Part shown: positions 21,143 to 30,111 of the stretch, piece by piece
Position numbering within the stretch: position 1 is the first letter of the stretch
How the letters are laid out: the number at the start of each line of letters is the position of its first letter
IMG/VR virus record: IMGVR_UViG_3300033145_002224
Coordinates: 1-64,000 of that record
From: a virus
Length of the DNA stretch: 64,000 bases
Strand: one strand, 5' to 3'
Made by a program: the position numbers and the translations under genes
The notes under the pieces: generated by a model
Databases searched by the model: none
What the model was told of the DNA's origin: nothing
Seen by the model: the letters and a program-made list of their open reading frames with translations, nothing else

Positions 21143-23738
21143 ATATTTCGAATACTTATTTGCATTTGATTACAGTTTGGATATTCTTGAGTTTTGTAGA
21201 CACCTCAAAAAGAAACATGGATTTCGTCATTTTGGTTATGTCCCAGAAAAAAAGGCTTGGGGATTCAATAACTCAACAATTATTGATGAAATTAAATCCA
21301 GGTATAGTGATGCAGCTATTTCATCAGACGCTACAAACGCATCTGAACAGGCGAAATTAGAACTAGCAGCTGATGAACTCTTAGTTAAAAACGTGAATCG
21401 TATTAAGCGTGCGAAGACTTCAAACATCCAAATCAAAGGACTTAAAAAAGAGCTTTACCCATATCAAAAAGTAGGGGTTGAGTTTTTTGTTAGTGCTAGA
21501 GGAAGAGCCGTCCTGGCTGACGAAATGGGCGTTGGTAAAAGTATACAAGCTATTGCATATACCATACATCAAGAATTTTCAAGAACATTAATTATAGCAC
21601 CAGCGAGTGTAAAATATTCTTGGGAAGCAGAGATTAAAAAGTGGACTAATTTAAAAACCTGTGTAATAGATAGTAAAACAAACCTGGAACAAGCGCTATT
21701 AATTGATTATAATATTTATATAATCAATTATGATATATTAAAAAAATTCTATAATCAACTTAGATTTGCCAGATGGGATTGCCAGGTAGTAGATGAATGT
21801 TTTACTGATAAAACAGAAATTTTAACAGATGAAGGATTTAAACAATTTAATAAATTATCAAAAAAAGAAAAAATAGCCCAATGGGATAATGGAAATATTT
21901 CTTTTGTTAAACCATTAAGATATATAGAAAGAGATCATAGTGGTGAAATAGCAATGTTTAGAGTAAAAAATAATATTAATGTCCCTATGACATTAGGGCA
22001 TAATCAAATTTTAATAAATAAATCTACAAGTAAAGTAATCAAAAAACCAATATCTAAATGTAGTTTTAATAGTGGTTGGTTACTTCCAATTTCTGGTTTA
22101 TCTACGATAAAGAGTAAAAAATTATCCTCACTAGAAAGAATGTACATTGCGATACAGGCAGATGGATCAATCCACGGTGTTTTTAAAAATCATGTTACTA
22201 TAGCATTTTCTTTCAAAAAGAAAAGAAAAATAATTAGAATAAAAAAATTAATAAAAGAAACCAACCTAGAATGGTCTGAAGTAAAACCTGGCCGTGGCGC
22301 ATCTGTTAGATTGATGGTAAAAATGCCACTTGGGACAACAAAGGATATAAGAAACCATATTAAATATCCCATGGGTGCAGAAAAGGCCAGGGAAATTATA
22401 GAAGAAATGGTTAATTGGGACGGACACAGGACTTGCACTGGTAATCAATATTATTTTTCCTCTAAAGATAAGAATCAGGTTGATTTTTATGCTCAAGTTG
22501 CTATTTTAGCGGGGCATAGATGTTACCAAAGTATTCAAAAAGATAATAGAAAAGAAAATTATTCTGATATATATAGACTTTATATTTCGATTAATAAGAG
22601 AGTGGTAGGTACTCAGGGGTGTTTTGTTAAATCATCTTATTATAATGGAAAAGTTTACTGTGTGGAGGTTCCATCTGGGGCGATCATAGTAAGACATAAT
22701 GGATATATTTTTATTAGTGGTAACTGTCATTATATTAAGAATCAAAAAGCGATTAGAAGTAAGATGGTAAAAGGTATAGGCGCTGTTATACCACATATAT
22801 TATTATTATCAGGAACACCAATGCTGTCCAGGCCGGTTGAACTATATAATGGTTTAAACTTATTAGACCGAAGTAGGTGGAATAACTGGTATGATTTTTC
22901 TGTTCGTTATTGTAACGGTCATCAGGGAAGGTGGGGCTGGGACACCAAGGGCTCTTCAAATATACCTGAATTAAGACAAAAGATAGAAAGATATTTCTTG
23001 CGAAGAACCAAGGAAGAGGTTCTACCAGATTTACCAGAAAAACAATATATAGACCTGCCGATTGAACTTTCACCAGAAGAAAGAAAAAACTATAATTTTG
23101 TAGAAGAATCTTTTGTAGATTATTTAAGAGAAATCAAGTTAATGAAAGATAAAGATATTAAACGTAGTATGCAGGCTGAAACACTTGTTAAATTAAATGA
23201 GTTACGTCAAATCACTTCCAGGGGTAAAATAAAGCACGCAGAAGAAGTTATCCAAAATATAATTGACAGTGGACAAAAAGTAGTAGTATTTTCGGTATAT
23301 AATGAACCATTAATACACCTTAAGGAAAAGTTCGGTGAAGATGCTGTCATGCTTATAGGGAATATGTCTGGACCTGAGCGACAAAAGATGATAAATAAAT
23401 TTCAAGAAGATTCTAATGTTAAAGTATTTCTTGGTGGCACGAAAAGCGCCGGTGTGGGTATTACGCTAACTGCTGCTTCAAATGTTTTATTATGCGATTT
23501 TCCCTGGAATCCAAGTGACATGAGACAGGCGATTGATAGATGTCACCGGATAGGTCAAAAAAACTCAGTTTCTATTTATCAATTATATGCAAGAAATACA
23601 ATAGATCAGTATATGAGAGAATTAATTGACGATAAACAAAAAATATTTAATGAATTAATTGAGGGAAAAATTGAAGAAACAAAACAAAAGGGGATTAATC
23701 TTGTAGCTAATGTAATACGAAAAATAGAGGAAAAATAA
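21114..23738 (+). CDS. SNF2-family helicase interrupted by an intein
   Basis: 874 residues in total; about 565 after removing a 309-residue intein. The host protein is an SNF2/SMARCAL1-like dsDNA translocase: Walker A DEMGVGKS (136-143), LIIAPASVKYSW, motif II VVDE-CHY split by the intein, LLLSGTPM, FLRRTKEEVLPDLPEK, and motifs V-VI GVGITLTAAS and AIDRCHRIGQ. Such phage proteins act in recombination or fork remodelling. The reading frame is unbroken, so protein splicing is expected. The MerR-like gene overlaps its start. Confidence 0.88.
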   Translation: MKQITKEKTKYFEYLFAFDYSLDILEFCRHLKKKHGFRHFGYVPEKKAWGFNNSTIIDEIKSRYSDAAISSDATNASEQAKLELAADELLVKNVNRIKRAKTSNIQIKGLKKELYPYQKVGVEFFVSARGRAVLADEMGVGKSIQAIAYTIHQEFSRTLIIAPASVKYSWEAEIKKWTNLKTCVIDSKTNLEQALLIDYNIYIINYDILKKFYNQLRFARWDCQVVDECFTDKTEILTDEGFKQFNKLSKKEKIAQWDNGNISFVKPLRYIERDHSGEIAMFRVKNNINVPMTLGHNQILINKSTSKVIKKPISKCSFNSGWLLPISGLSTIKSKKLSSLERMYIAIQADGSIHGVFKNHVTIAFSFKKKRKIIRIKKLIKETNLEWSEVKPGRGASVRLMVKMPLGTTKDIRNHIKYPMGAEKAREIIEEMVNWDGHRTCTGNQYYFSSKDKNQVDFYAQVAILAGHRCYQSIQKDNRKENYSDIYRLYISINKRVVGTQGCFVKSSYYNGKVYCVEVPSGAIIVRHNGYIFISGNCHYIKNQKAIRSKMVKGIGAVIPHILLLSGTPMLSRPVELYNGLNLLDRSRWNNWYDFSVRYCNGHQGRWGWDTKGSSNIPELRQKIERYFLRRTKEEVLPDLPEKQYIDLPIELSPEERKNYNFVEESFVDYLREIKLMKDKDIKRSMQAETLVKLNELRQITSRGKIKHAEEVIQNIIDSGQKVVVFSVYNEPLIHLKEKFGEDAVMLIGNMSGPERQKMINKFQEDSNVKVFLGGTKSAGVGITLTAASNVLLCDFPWNPSDMRQAIDRCHRIGQKNSVSIYQLYARNTIDQYMRELIDDKQKIFNELIEGKIEETKQKGINLVANVIRKIEEK
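21798..22724 (+). mobile_element. Intein with LAGLIDADG/DOD-like homing domain
   Basis: Residues 229-537 of the SNF2 protein. Block A CFTDKTEILTDEGF starts with Cys1, block B has VPMTLGHNQIL, a YIAIQADGSI motif marks a DOD/LAGLIDADG homing endonuclease, and block F/G is KVYCVEVPSG..GYIFISGN followed by Cys+1. The terminal Asn is present, but the residue before it is Gly, not the usual His. Insertion is exactly within the DECH Walker B box, a highly conserved site favoured by inteins. Confidence 0.9.
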
Positions 23739-23756
23739 GGGTAAAAAGTTATCCAC

Positions 23757-23785
23757 TTGACAAGTGTCAAATAATTTGCTAGACT
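23757..23785 (+). promoter_or_regulatory. Early rightward promoter
   Basis: TTGACA, 17 bases ending ATTTGC, TAGACT, GACTATA, with CACTTG-A-CAAGTG on the -35 and TTATCCAC upstream. Nearly identical to 16228-16256. It restarts transcription for the HD-ParB-SbcCD block after the SNF2 gene. Confidence 0.8.
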
Positions 23786-23885
23786 GACTATATATGTTAA
23801 CAACTTAATAAAATATTAATAAATTGGTAAATATTAATTAAACGAGACAAGCATCATATGTAACGATTAATTAATATAATATAAA

Positions 23886-24506
23886 ATGGAATTAGACAAA
23901 AAGGGATTAAAGGAGAGTTTTCTTTCTACCTTAATGAGCACAAATCGTCCAGGTATCGAAAACCTGTGTGTATATCTGGATGAACAATGTGACTTCTTTA
24001 AGGCTCCAGCATCAACCATCTTCCACACCAACTACGAGGGAGGTCTCGCCCATCACAGTTGGTTAGTGTACCAACTCCTTAAGGAGAAGATAGAACACTA
24101 CGGTCTAGACATAGAGTCTAACACAATTGCTATCGCTGGCTTATGCCACGATTTATGCAAGATAGATTTCTATATCCGGGCGAGAAAGTGGAAGAAAGAG
24201 AATGGAAAATGGGTCGAATATGAAACCTGGGAAGTCGATGACAAGTTCCCAGCTGGCCATGGTGAGAAATCTGTTTTCGTGTTAAATAAATTCATTCAAC
24301 TGACAGACGAAGAGATTCTCGCAATTAGGTGGCATTTATCATTTTTCGACCCAGGTGCCCATTTTAATTATCCATCAGGATTTCCATTAAGAAAGGCTAT
24401 GCGTGAACAGTCATTAGTAACGCTATTATTTACAGCCGACCTTGAATCATCAAGTCTTGTGGAATATAATGATAAATTATTAAAAAAGTATACAAGTAAA
24501 AGTTAA
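23886..24506 (+). CDS. HD-domain phosphohydrolase
   Basis: A 206-residue HD protein: GGLAHHSWLVYQLL (first His), AGLCHDLCK (the His-Asp doublet), GHGEKSVFVLNKF and EILAIRWHLSFFD, then LLFTADLESS. These ligands form a metal site hydrolysing nucleotides or cyclic/phosphate esters. The substrate is unknown; phage HD proteins can hydrolyse dNTPs or signalling nucleotides. It begins the block behind the promoter at 23757, with a ~95-base leader. Confidence 0.8.
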   Translation: MELDKKGLKESFLSTLMSTNRPGIENLCVYLDEQCDFFKAPASTIFHTNYEGGLAHHSWLVYQLLKEKIEHYGLDIESNTIAIAGLCHDLCKIDFYIRARKWKKENGKWVEYETWEVDDKFPAGHGEKSVFVLNKFIQLTDEEILAIRWHLSFFDPGAHFNYPSGFPLRKAMREQSLVTLLFTADLESSSLVEYNDKLLKKYTSKS

Positions 24507-24527
24507 TTAATATAATAAATATTTATT

Positions 24528-25160
24528 ATGACAAAACAACCAAACATCTTTGATGATGAAAACAAGGTAATGAGCAAATTCTTTGACTTTAAGGAGGTGG
24601 GTGACCAAGTCCAAGGGACTTATATTCGTAGAGTAGAAGTAGACAATGATCGTTTTCGTGGTAATTGTTACAACTACGAAATTAAAACAGCAGAAGGAGA
24701 AATCTGGGTAGTTAATGGGGGGAAGGAAAAGAAGGGCGTACTTGATTCTAATATGAACTCTGTCACACCTGGTCAAATCGTAGGCTTTAAACTCGTAGAA
24801 CTACGGGATACTGGCAAGGTTAATAAAGCCAAAATAATTGAGGTTTTCGCTAACGCTAAATTAATCGATGAAGACTGGCTACAAAAACAAGAGGAACTTA
24901 AGTCTGGAGAAGAAAGCGCTAAAGAGGAAGAGGTAAACGCGACAGAAGAAAATGCACCAGCAGAATCAGAGGAACCGGCACCAGCTGCTAAAGTTCCAAC
25001 AGATAAAGTATCTGCCATTCATGAATTAGCCAAGCAAAAACTCGGTGTTATCAAAGCAGAAGAGGTAAAGGATAAAGTAATGGAAACTACTACCCTGGCC
25101 TTTCTACCAGCTAATTTAGATGAAATTATTGCTAAATTAGAAGAAATGCCTAATAAATAA
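24528..25160 (+). CDS. OB-fold/SSB-like protein
   Basis: A 210-residue protein. Residues 10-110 alternate beta strands (FFDFKEVGDQVQGTYIRR, NYEIKTAEGEIWVVNG, GQIVGFKLVEL, NKAKIIEVFAN), consistent with an OB fold. A Glu/Ala/Pro-rich linker (125-155) and a C-terminal helical domain follow. Phage proteins of this layout are often annotated SSB-like. Single-strand DNA binding would fit its neighbours (HD, ParB, SbcCD). Confidence 0.5.
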   Translation: MTKQPNIFDDENKVMSKFFDFKEVGDQVQGTYIRRVEVDNDRFRGNCYNYEIKTAEGEIWVVNGGKEKKGVLDSNMNSVTPGQIVGFKLVELRDTGKVNKAKIIEVFANAKLIDEDWLQKQEELKSGEESAKEEEVNATEENAPAESEEPAPAAKVPTDKVSAIHELAKQKLGVIKAEEVKDKVMETTTLAFLPANLDEIIAKLEEMPNK

Positions 25161-25199
25161 TCACAACTTAATATAATTAATTATGAAATGTAAAAAAAT

Positions 25200-26081
25200 A
25201 TGAAAAAAAATTCAGTCATGCAGGGAACGGTTAAGAAAATGCCATTAAAAATGGTTACACCAGACCCTGAACAACCAAGACAGTCTTTTGATGACACAGC
25301 ACTCAAGCAATTATCAGACTCAATATCCGACAAGGGTATGATGCATCCAATTACAGTAGAACCCAAATTAAAGGGCAAGTATATGATTGTAGACGGTGAA
25401 AGACGCTTTCGTGCTGCAAAGCGCTTAGGTCTTACATCCGTACCAGTCAATGTACTTAGTAAAAGCCTGGACGAAGCAGAACGTAATATAATTAGGTTCC
25501 AAATCCAGGAGAACCACCAACAGTGGTCAGTATTCGAAAAAGCAGAAGCTATGTATGCGCTAAAAAATGCATTAGGTCTTAGTACCGCAGAATTAGCAAG
25601 GTCTCTTAGTATTATACCATCTACAGCACAGAACTATATGAATGCGTTATCTTTCCCAAAGAAAGAAAGACGTCTAGCTATTGAGATGAAAATTCCATTC
25701 GTATATATCATGGCATTATCTAACATGCAAAACATTATGCCAAAAGAGATTGAAAAGGACTACCCAGATTATCTAGTAAGAGTTCTTAAAAAGTATAAAG
25801 CAGGCTATATACGCAACGATAAAGAACTTCGTGTAATCAATCGGCTTATTAAAGCCGGAGCATATGATGTAATCCGTAAATTTTTCAAGAAATTAGACTA
25901 TACCGCAATTCAAGCAGAGATGGATTCTGATTACGTAAAGGATCGTCATGTAGATAGTGTGATTAATCGCGCTAAATGCCTCTTACGTGACATACGTGTT
26001 CTTAAGAAAAACAAACTAAAGGTCAATAAAATTGGAACAGCAGTCTTCGATGAATTGGTCGAAGAGATATTGAGCGTATGA
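25200..26081 (+). CDS. ParB/Spo0J-family protein
   Basis: A 293-residue ParB-like protein. MVTPDPEQPRQSF and the GERRFRAAKRLG box, the CTP-binding motif of ParB, are followed by QIQENHQQWSVFEKAEAM and an HTH (TAELARSLSIIPSTAQNYM). No parA gene is visible in the window, so plasmid-type segregation is not implied. Phage ParB proteins may act in transcription or DNA packaging. It overlaps the next gene by 4 bases. Confidence 0.8.
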   Translation: MKKNSVMQGTVKKMPLKMVTPDPEQPRQSFDDTALKQLSDSISDKGMMHPITVEPKLKGKYMIVDGERRFRAAKRLGLTSVPVNVLSKSLDEAERNIIRFQIQENHQQWSVFEKAEAMYALKNALGLSTAELARSLSIIPSTAQNYMNALSFPKKERRLAIEMKIPFVYIMALSNMQNIMPKEIEKDYPDYLVRVLKKYKAGYIRNDKELRVINRLIKAGAYDVIRKFFKKLDYTAIQAEMDSDYVKDRHVDSVINRAKCLLRDIRVLKKNKLKVNKIGTAVFDELVEEILSV

Positions 26082-26416
26082 AAGTAATTTGCGACGAATT
26101 CACTGTCGAGGTATTCGACACAGATATCGAACGTAAGGTTAGGGAGATTATTCTTAATCTTTCATTCGATAAAAAACAAAAGGATAAACCAAGAGAAACA
26201 ATCAAAAAACCAGTAGCAGCACCAAGAAATCATTGGTCTGAGGAAGATGAAGATATATTGGTCGAACTTTTCGAAGAGGGTTGGTCGGGTCTTCAAATAG
26301 CGGATCGTATGAAACGTACGTTCTCAGCTATTAGTAATCGTCTTTGGATTCTCCGTAGAGATGGAAGAATAAAATCTGGCCTTGGTATAACAAAGCAAGA
26401 GAAAAAGGAAAATTAA
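26078..26416 (+). CDS. SANT/Myb-like helix-turn-helix protein
   Basis: A 112-residue protein. The C-terminal half reads HWSEEDEDILVELFEEGWSG then QIADRMKRTFSAISNRLW, a SANT/Myb or GcrA-type HTH in which Trp and acidic residues start helix 1. The N-terminal half is short and charged. It is coupled to parB by an ATGA overlap, suggesting a joint DNA-binding role. Confidence 0.65.
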   Translation: MKVICDEFTVEVFDTDIERKVREIILNLSFDKKQKDKPRETIKKPVAAPRNHWSEEDEDILVELFEEGWSGLQIADRMKRTFSAISNRLWILRRDGRIKSGLGITKQEKKEN

Positions 26417-26419
26417 ATT

Positions 26420-27499
26420 ATGACTAATAGTAACAAAACAAAATCTAGTAAAAAAGGCTCATATATCGGTGTGGTGGGGGATTTACATTTTCGTCGATCC
26501 CTCGGCTACGCTGAGTTGATAGAGGATAATCGTATCTCTGAGAAAAAAGAGACGCTAGATTTAATTGTAGAATCATTTAAGGATTGTAATACTATAGTAT
26601 TTCTTGGAGACCAACTCAATGGTCGTAATAATCTATCAGTTGTAATTAAAGAATTTGTACAATTTATTGAGCGTTTTAATGATAAAGAAGTATATATTAT
26701 AGCTGGAAATCATGAGGTCTATGGAGACGGAAAAAGTGCTTTAGACTTCCTTAAAGAGATAAAGAACCCGAAAAGGCATATTATCACCAAAACGGTAGAA
26801 AAAGCGCGTATAGGGCCACTACAGGCTGTCCTATGTCCTTATTTTACTAAGTCTGAACTAGGCACTGATAGTAATAAAGAAGCTACAGAGATGGTAATGG
26901 GTAAACTAGACAAAGGTGATATTCTTTTTGTTCACCACACAATATCTGATACTTTTACAAATAGCGGAATTCAGACAAATATTTTTAACGAAGTCGTATT
27001 ACCAAAGTCTGATTTATTTAAAAAATATAAGATAGTGTTTGGTGGCCATATACACAAGCCACAGAATATAGAGGATAAGTTGATAATAGCCGGTTCGGTC
27101 TTTACCAACGAGGTAGGAGAAAAAGATAAGTATGTCTGGAAATTAGATCCAAGTGATCTAAGTGTAGAAAGCATAAGACTACCGGTCAGGCCAATCATTA
27201 AAATGGAGAATCCTGAATTTTTGGGCGAAACCGTCCCGGCTAATGGTATTATCAAAATTATTTTAACAGACAAGAAAAAATATAGAGGTAAATTGGATGA
27301 ATTAAAAGATAGTTTTAAAATTGCCTTAAAGGATGGTGCATTTATTATACTAGAACAATATCCCAATACAAGGAAGAAGGTTCATTTTGAAGAAGGAATG
27401 CTAGAATTTAATGTAGAAGATTTATTAGGAGTGTATGCTAAACAAAAAAAGGTTGATCATAAAAAATTACTTAGGGGATGGGAAATAATTAATAAATAA
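26420..27499 (+). CDS. SbcD/Mre11-like (T4 gp47-type) nuclease
   Basis: A 359-residue protein. Motifs GDLHFR, FLGDQLNGRNN, IIAGNHEVYG, FVHHTISD and GGHIHKPQ give the full Mre11 metallophosphoesterase site; a C-terminal cap domain follows. With the Rad50-like partner at 30962 it should form an ATP-dependent nuclease processing DNA ends for recombination-dependent replication. The pair is split by eight intervening genes, which is unusual, since SbcD and SbcC genes are normally adjacent. Confidence 0.82.
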   Translation: MTNSNKTKSSKKGSYIGVVGDLHFRRSLGYAELIEDNRISEKKETLDLIVESFKDCNTIVFLGDQLNGRNNLSVVIKEFVQFIERFNDKEVYIIAGNHEVYGDGKSALDFLKEIKNPKRHIITKTVEKARIGPLQAVLCPYFTKSELGTDSNKEATEMVMGKLDKGDILFVHHTISDTFTNSGIQTNIFNEVVLPKSDLFKKYKIVFGGHIHKPQNIEDKLIIAGSVFTNEVGEKDKYVWKLDPSDLSVESIRLPVRPIIKMENPEFLGETVPANGIIKIILTDKKKYRGKLDELKDSFKIALKDGAFIILEQYPNTRKKVHFEEGMLEFNVEDLLGVYAKQKKVDHKKLLRGWEIINK

Positions 27500-27506
27500 T
27501 AAATAA

Positions 27507-27788
27507 ATGTATTATAATAAACGAGGTGAAGAAATAGATATAATGGAATGGACAGAATTAACGGAAGATGAGGAATATAGAAAAATAAAACAAGAAAATG
27601 TTGGTAAATATTTTATTTCAACTGTTTGGATTGGTTTAAATCATAATTTTGGTGATGGTGAACCATTAATATTTGAAACTATGGTTTTTGGAGGTAAGGA
27701 AAGTGATTTAGATATGGATAGATATTCAACATTAAAAGAGGCGGAAAAAGGACATAAGAAAATTGTTAAAAAATGGTCTAAAAAATAA
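27507..27788 (+). CDS. Hypothetical protein
   Basis: A 93-residue acidic protein. VGKYFISTVWIGLNHNFGDG and LIFETMVFGG look like beta-strands of a small domain, and the end is a helix EAEKGHKKIVKKW. The pattern is shared by many small phage proteins of unknown role. It starts eight bases after the SbcD-like stop. Confidence 0.6.
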   Translation: MYYNKRGEEIDIMEWTELTEDEEYRKIKQENVGKYFISTVWIGLNHNFGDGEPLIFETMVFGGKESDLDMDRYSTLKEAEKGHKKIVKKWSKK

Positions 27789-27792
27789 ATAG

Positions 27793-28179
27793 ATGAAAGA
27801 CGAAATAACTATTGTTATACCGGAAAGTGCTTCTAACAATGTAGAATTAGATTTAGTTAATTTAACAGAGTATCTTGTTAAAAACGGACATGATGATGGC
27901 TCTGGCGGCGGTTATGGCCTGGGCGGTAAGTATGGATATGGAGTTGATTTTGAAAACGATACCTTTATGATGCATCCTCAATGTTGGTGTGAACAGGATA
28001 ATTGTAAGTGGTGTAATCCTGATGAAAATGATAACTATGCTCCTAATTTTCATTATAAACCAAGCGATTTTAAAATAGAGTGGTACAAGTGGGTGGGAAG
28101 AAGTATGGAATATAATCGTAAACTTAAAAAGGGTGAGTGGGGAAAAATATATAAAGAAGTAATTAAATCAATAAAATAA
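27793..28179 (+). CDS. Hypothetical Gly/Cys-rich phage protein
   Basis: A 128-residue protein. A Gly/Tyr-rich loop (about 33-50) precedes CWCEQDNCKWC, a four-Cys cluster likely to bind metal, followed by FHYKPSDFKIEWYKWVGRSM. I have no name for the family. It starts five bases after the previous stop. Confidence 0.6.
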   Translation: MKDEITIVIPESASNNVELDLVNLTEYLVKNGHDDGSGGGYGLGGKYGYGVDFENDTFMMHPQCWCEQDNCKWCNPDENDNYAPNFHYKPSDFKIEWYKWVGRSMEYNRKLKKGEWGKIYKEVIKSIK

Positions 28180-28183
28180 CTAT

Positions 28184-28456
28184 ATGAACAAATACTTAAT
28201 AACAATTCTAAAAAAGATGTGCTCCGTTGTGGGTGCTGATTATAGTAAAATTGACTTTAAAGAAGCTCAATGGTTTTGGAAATACGAGTGGAGTCAAGGG
28301 CAAGAAGATAAATTTAAGGAGTGGATGATCAAGTATTTAACAGATAATAAAGAAGCTAGAAAATTCATGATGGAATATCCCAGAAAAACTAAAAAAGTTA
28401 TAAAAAAATTAGTTGATGAATTTATTTGGAACTGGGGATGGAAAGTAAAAGAATAA
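28184..28456 (+). CDS. Hypothetical protein
   Basis: A 90-residue protein rich in Trp and Lys (QWFWKYEWSQGQEDKF, FIWNWGWKVK). It appears wholly helical and soluble. Operon position and spacing support it; no family recognised. Confidence 0.6.
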   Translation: MNKYLITILKKMCSVVGADYSKIDFKEAQWFWKYEWSQGQEDKFKEWMIKYLTDNKEARKFMMEYPRKTKKVIKKLVDEFIWNWGWKVKE

Positions 28457-28459
28457 AAG

Positions 28460-28981
28460 ATGACTAGTGGAATACCAAAAAATGGATTACCAAATAAGGG
28501 GTGGTTTAAAAGGGGGCATAAACCCGTTGATAATACTGGTCGTTTTAAAAAGGGAAATCCGGGTTATTGGCTTGGTAAAAAACGTTCTATCGAAGACAGA
28601 AAAAAAATAGGTGCCGGTCACATTGGTGTATGTGCTGGAGATAAACACCCTAACTGGAAGGGGGGAATAACCAATTTTAGAGTACGTCTTTATGTTTCTT
28701 ATAAATATACTAATTGGCGTAGAACTATTTTCAAACGAGATTGTTATACTTGCCAAGAATGTAATTAAGTTGGAGGAAAATTAGAAGCACACCACATTAA
28801 ATGTTTTTCAGGTTTATTAAAAAGATATAATATTAATTCATATGATGAGGCATTGGAATGTGATGCATTGTGGGATATAAATAATGGTGAAACATTATGT
28901 AAGGATTGTCATAAAAAAACTCCAAACTATAAAAATAAAATAGTACTTCTTAGTAGACTTGGTAAATTTGAAAAAATATAA
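28460..28981 (+). pseudogene. HNH homing endonuclease interrupted by an in-frame TAA
   Basis: The frame from 28460 encodes NUMOD3-like repeats (GHIGVCAGDKHPNWKGG) and the first Cys pair of an HNH zinc site (CYTCQECN), then TAA at 28766-28768. The same frame continues without interruption to 28981 with VGGKLEAHHIKCF and LCKDCHKKTPN, the HNH core and second Cys pair. Thus one nonsense codon cuts an otherwise complete 173-residue enzyme. TAA ends most genes here, so recoding is unlikely. Either a recent inactivating mutation or a sequencing error explains it. Confidence 0.8.
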
Positions 28982-29002
28982 AACAATAATTAAATAACAA
29001 GC

Positions 29003-29518
29003 ATGACAGTACTAGGCATAGATCCATCTTTAACAGCAACCGGCTGTGTTAAACTAAAAGATGGTAGCATATTAAGCAAACAATTAATCAAAACTAAACC
29101 ATCTGGGAGTCTTCCAATAGAAGAGCTCGGCCGGTTACAATATATTCGTGACAGCATTGACACTACGGATGTTAAAATAGCAGCAGTGGAGGGATTGGCT
29201 ATGATGAGTAGGAAATCTACATCGTTGGTTCAACTGTCTGGATTGAACTATTTTATTAGAGAATATTTACAACTCTCAGAAGTTCCATTTATCATAGTCC
29301 CTCCTACTGTCTTGAAGAAATTTATAACAGGAAAGGGTAATAGTCCAAAGGAATTAATGCTGTTAGAGGTTTATAAGAGATATGGGGTATCATTTGATGA
29401 TAACAATACCTGTGACGCATATTGCTTGGCCAGGATATGCCATGCCATTAAATATCCAAAAGAAAAAATAACAAAAATACAACAAGATATAATTAAATTA
29501 TTAAAAAAACAATTATGA
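29003..29518 (+). CDS. RuvC-like Holliday-junction resolvase
   Basis: A 171-residue RNase H-fold protein: GIDPSLTATG with the first Asp, AAVEGLAMM with Glu, KKFITGKGNSPKELML, and NNTCDAYCLARI with the last acidic residue, all in RuvC order. It should cleave branched DNA during recombination or packaging, consistent with the nearby SbcC/SbcD-like genes. It has an ATGA overlap with the next gene. Confidence 0.85.
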   Translation: MTVLGIDPSLTATGCVKLKDGSILSKQLIKTKPSGSLPIEELGRLQYIRDSIDTTDVKIAAVEGLAMMSRKSTSLVQLSGLNYFIREYLQLSEVPFIIVPPTVLKKFITGKGNSPKELMLLEVYKRYGVSFDDNNTCDAYCLARICHAIKYPKEKITKIQQDIIKLLKKQL

Positions 29519-29793
29519 AAATTCTAGATCAAGAGCAATTAGACTTTATTAAGCTAGTGTACATTCAAAAGCAGTACGATATGGTACAGACTGTTTTGGG
29601 TACAGAACAATCGACTGTCTTAGCTATGTCAGATTTTATTAATAGTGACACAAATGATTTTATGGAGGTTTTACAGCAATCCGTGGTTGCTCAAGTTGCC
29701 ATAGATAATATCAAATCTGAAAAAAGTAGCACTGGAAAAATCGCTAAGAAGACTGCTAAAAAAAGAGTTAAAGTAACTATTAAAAATAAATAA
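29515..29793 (+). CDS. Hypothetical protein
   Basis: A 92-residue protein, helical, with a Lys-rich C-terminal tail (KKTAKKRVKVTIKNK). Its ATG overlaps the RuvC-like stop. No motif recognised; the basic tail could contact nucleic acid. Confidence 0.6.
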   Translation: MKILDQEQLDFIKLVYIQKQYDMVQTVLGTEQSTVLAMSDFINSDTNDFMEVLQQSVVAQVAIDNIKSEKSSTGKIAKKTAKKRVKVTIKNK

Positions 29794-30111
29794 ATGGATG
29801 AAACAAAGACCATTAAGGTCATTACGCCCAGCCGATGCCCTCTATGTAATGGGGACATCCATGTTTGTGTTTCTCAAGTGCCCGCTTCATTAAATTGGGT
29901 ATTGGACGCAAAGGTCATTGAACAAAATAAAAAAAATCTTAAAAAGAAATTAGATGAAATTAAATTTAAGAATAAAGGTGAAAAAGAACTAATTTTTGAG
30001 TGGTTGAAAAATGAGGCTACTATCATAGGACCGGAGGATGTCGAAAGTCTATTTCAACAAATATTAGCTGATCAAAATGCAAAAGAAGTACAAGATAAAA
30101 ATAAGAGTTAG
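29794..30111 (+). CDS. Hypothetical Cys-motif protein
   Basis: A 105-residue protein with CPLCNGDIHVC near the N-terminus, a possible zinc knuckle, followed by a Lys-rich helix and an acidic helix. It starts directly after the previous stop and overlaps the next gene by 35 bases. Confidence 0.55.
   Translation: MDETKTIKVITPSRCPLCNGDIHVCVSQVPASLNWVLDAKVIEQNKKNLKKKLDEIKFKNKGEKELIFEWLKNEATIIGPEDVESLFQQILADQNAKEVQDKNKS

Noticed and set aside
25200-26081. ParB as evidence of a plasmid-like partition system
   Set aside because: No parA or clear parS cluster is visible, and phages often carry lone ParB-like proteins.
28766-28768. Reassigned TAA codon
   Set aside because: TAA terminates most genes in the window at sensible ends, so a local nonsense mutation is more likely than a changed code.
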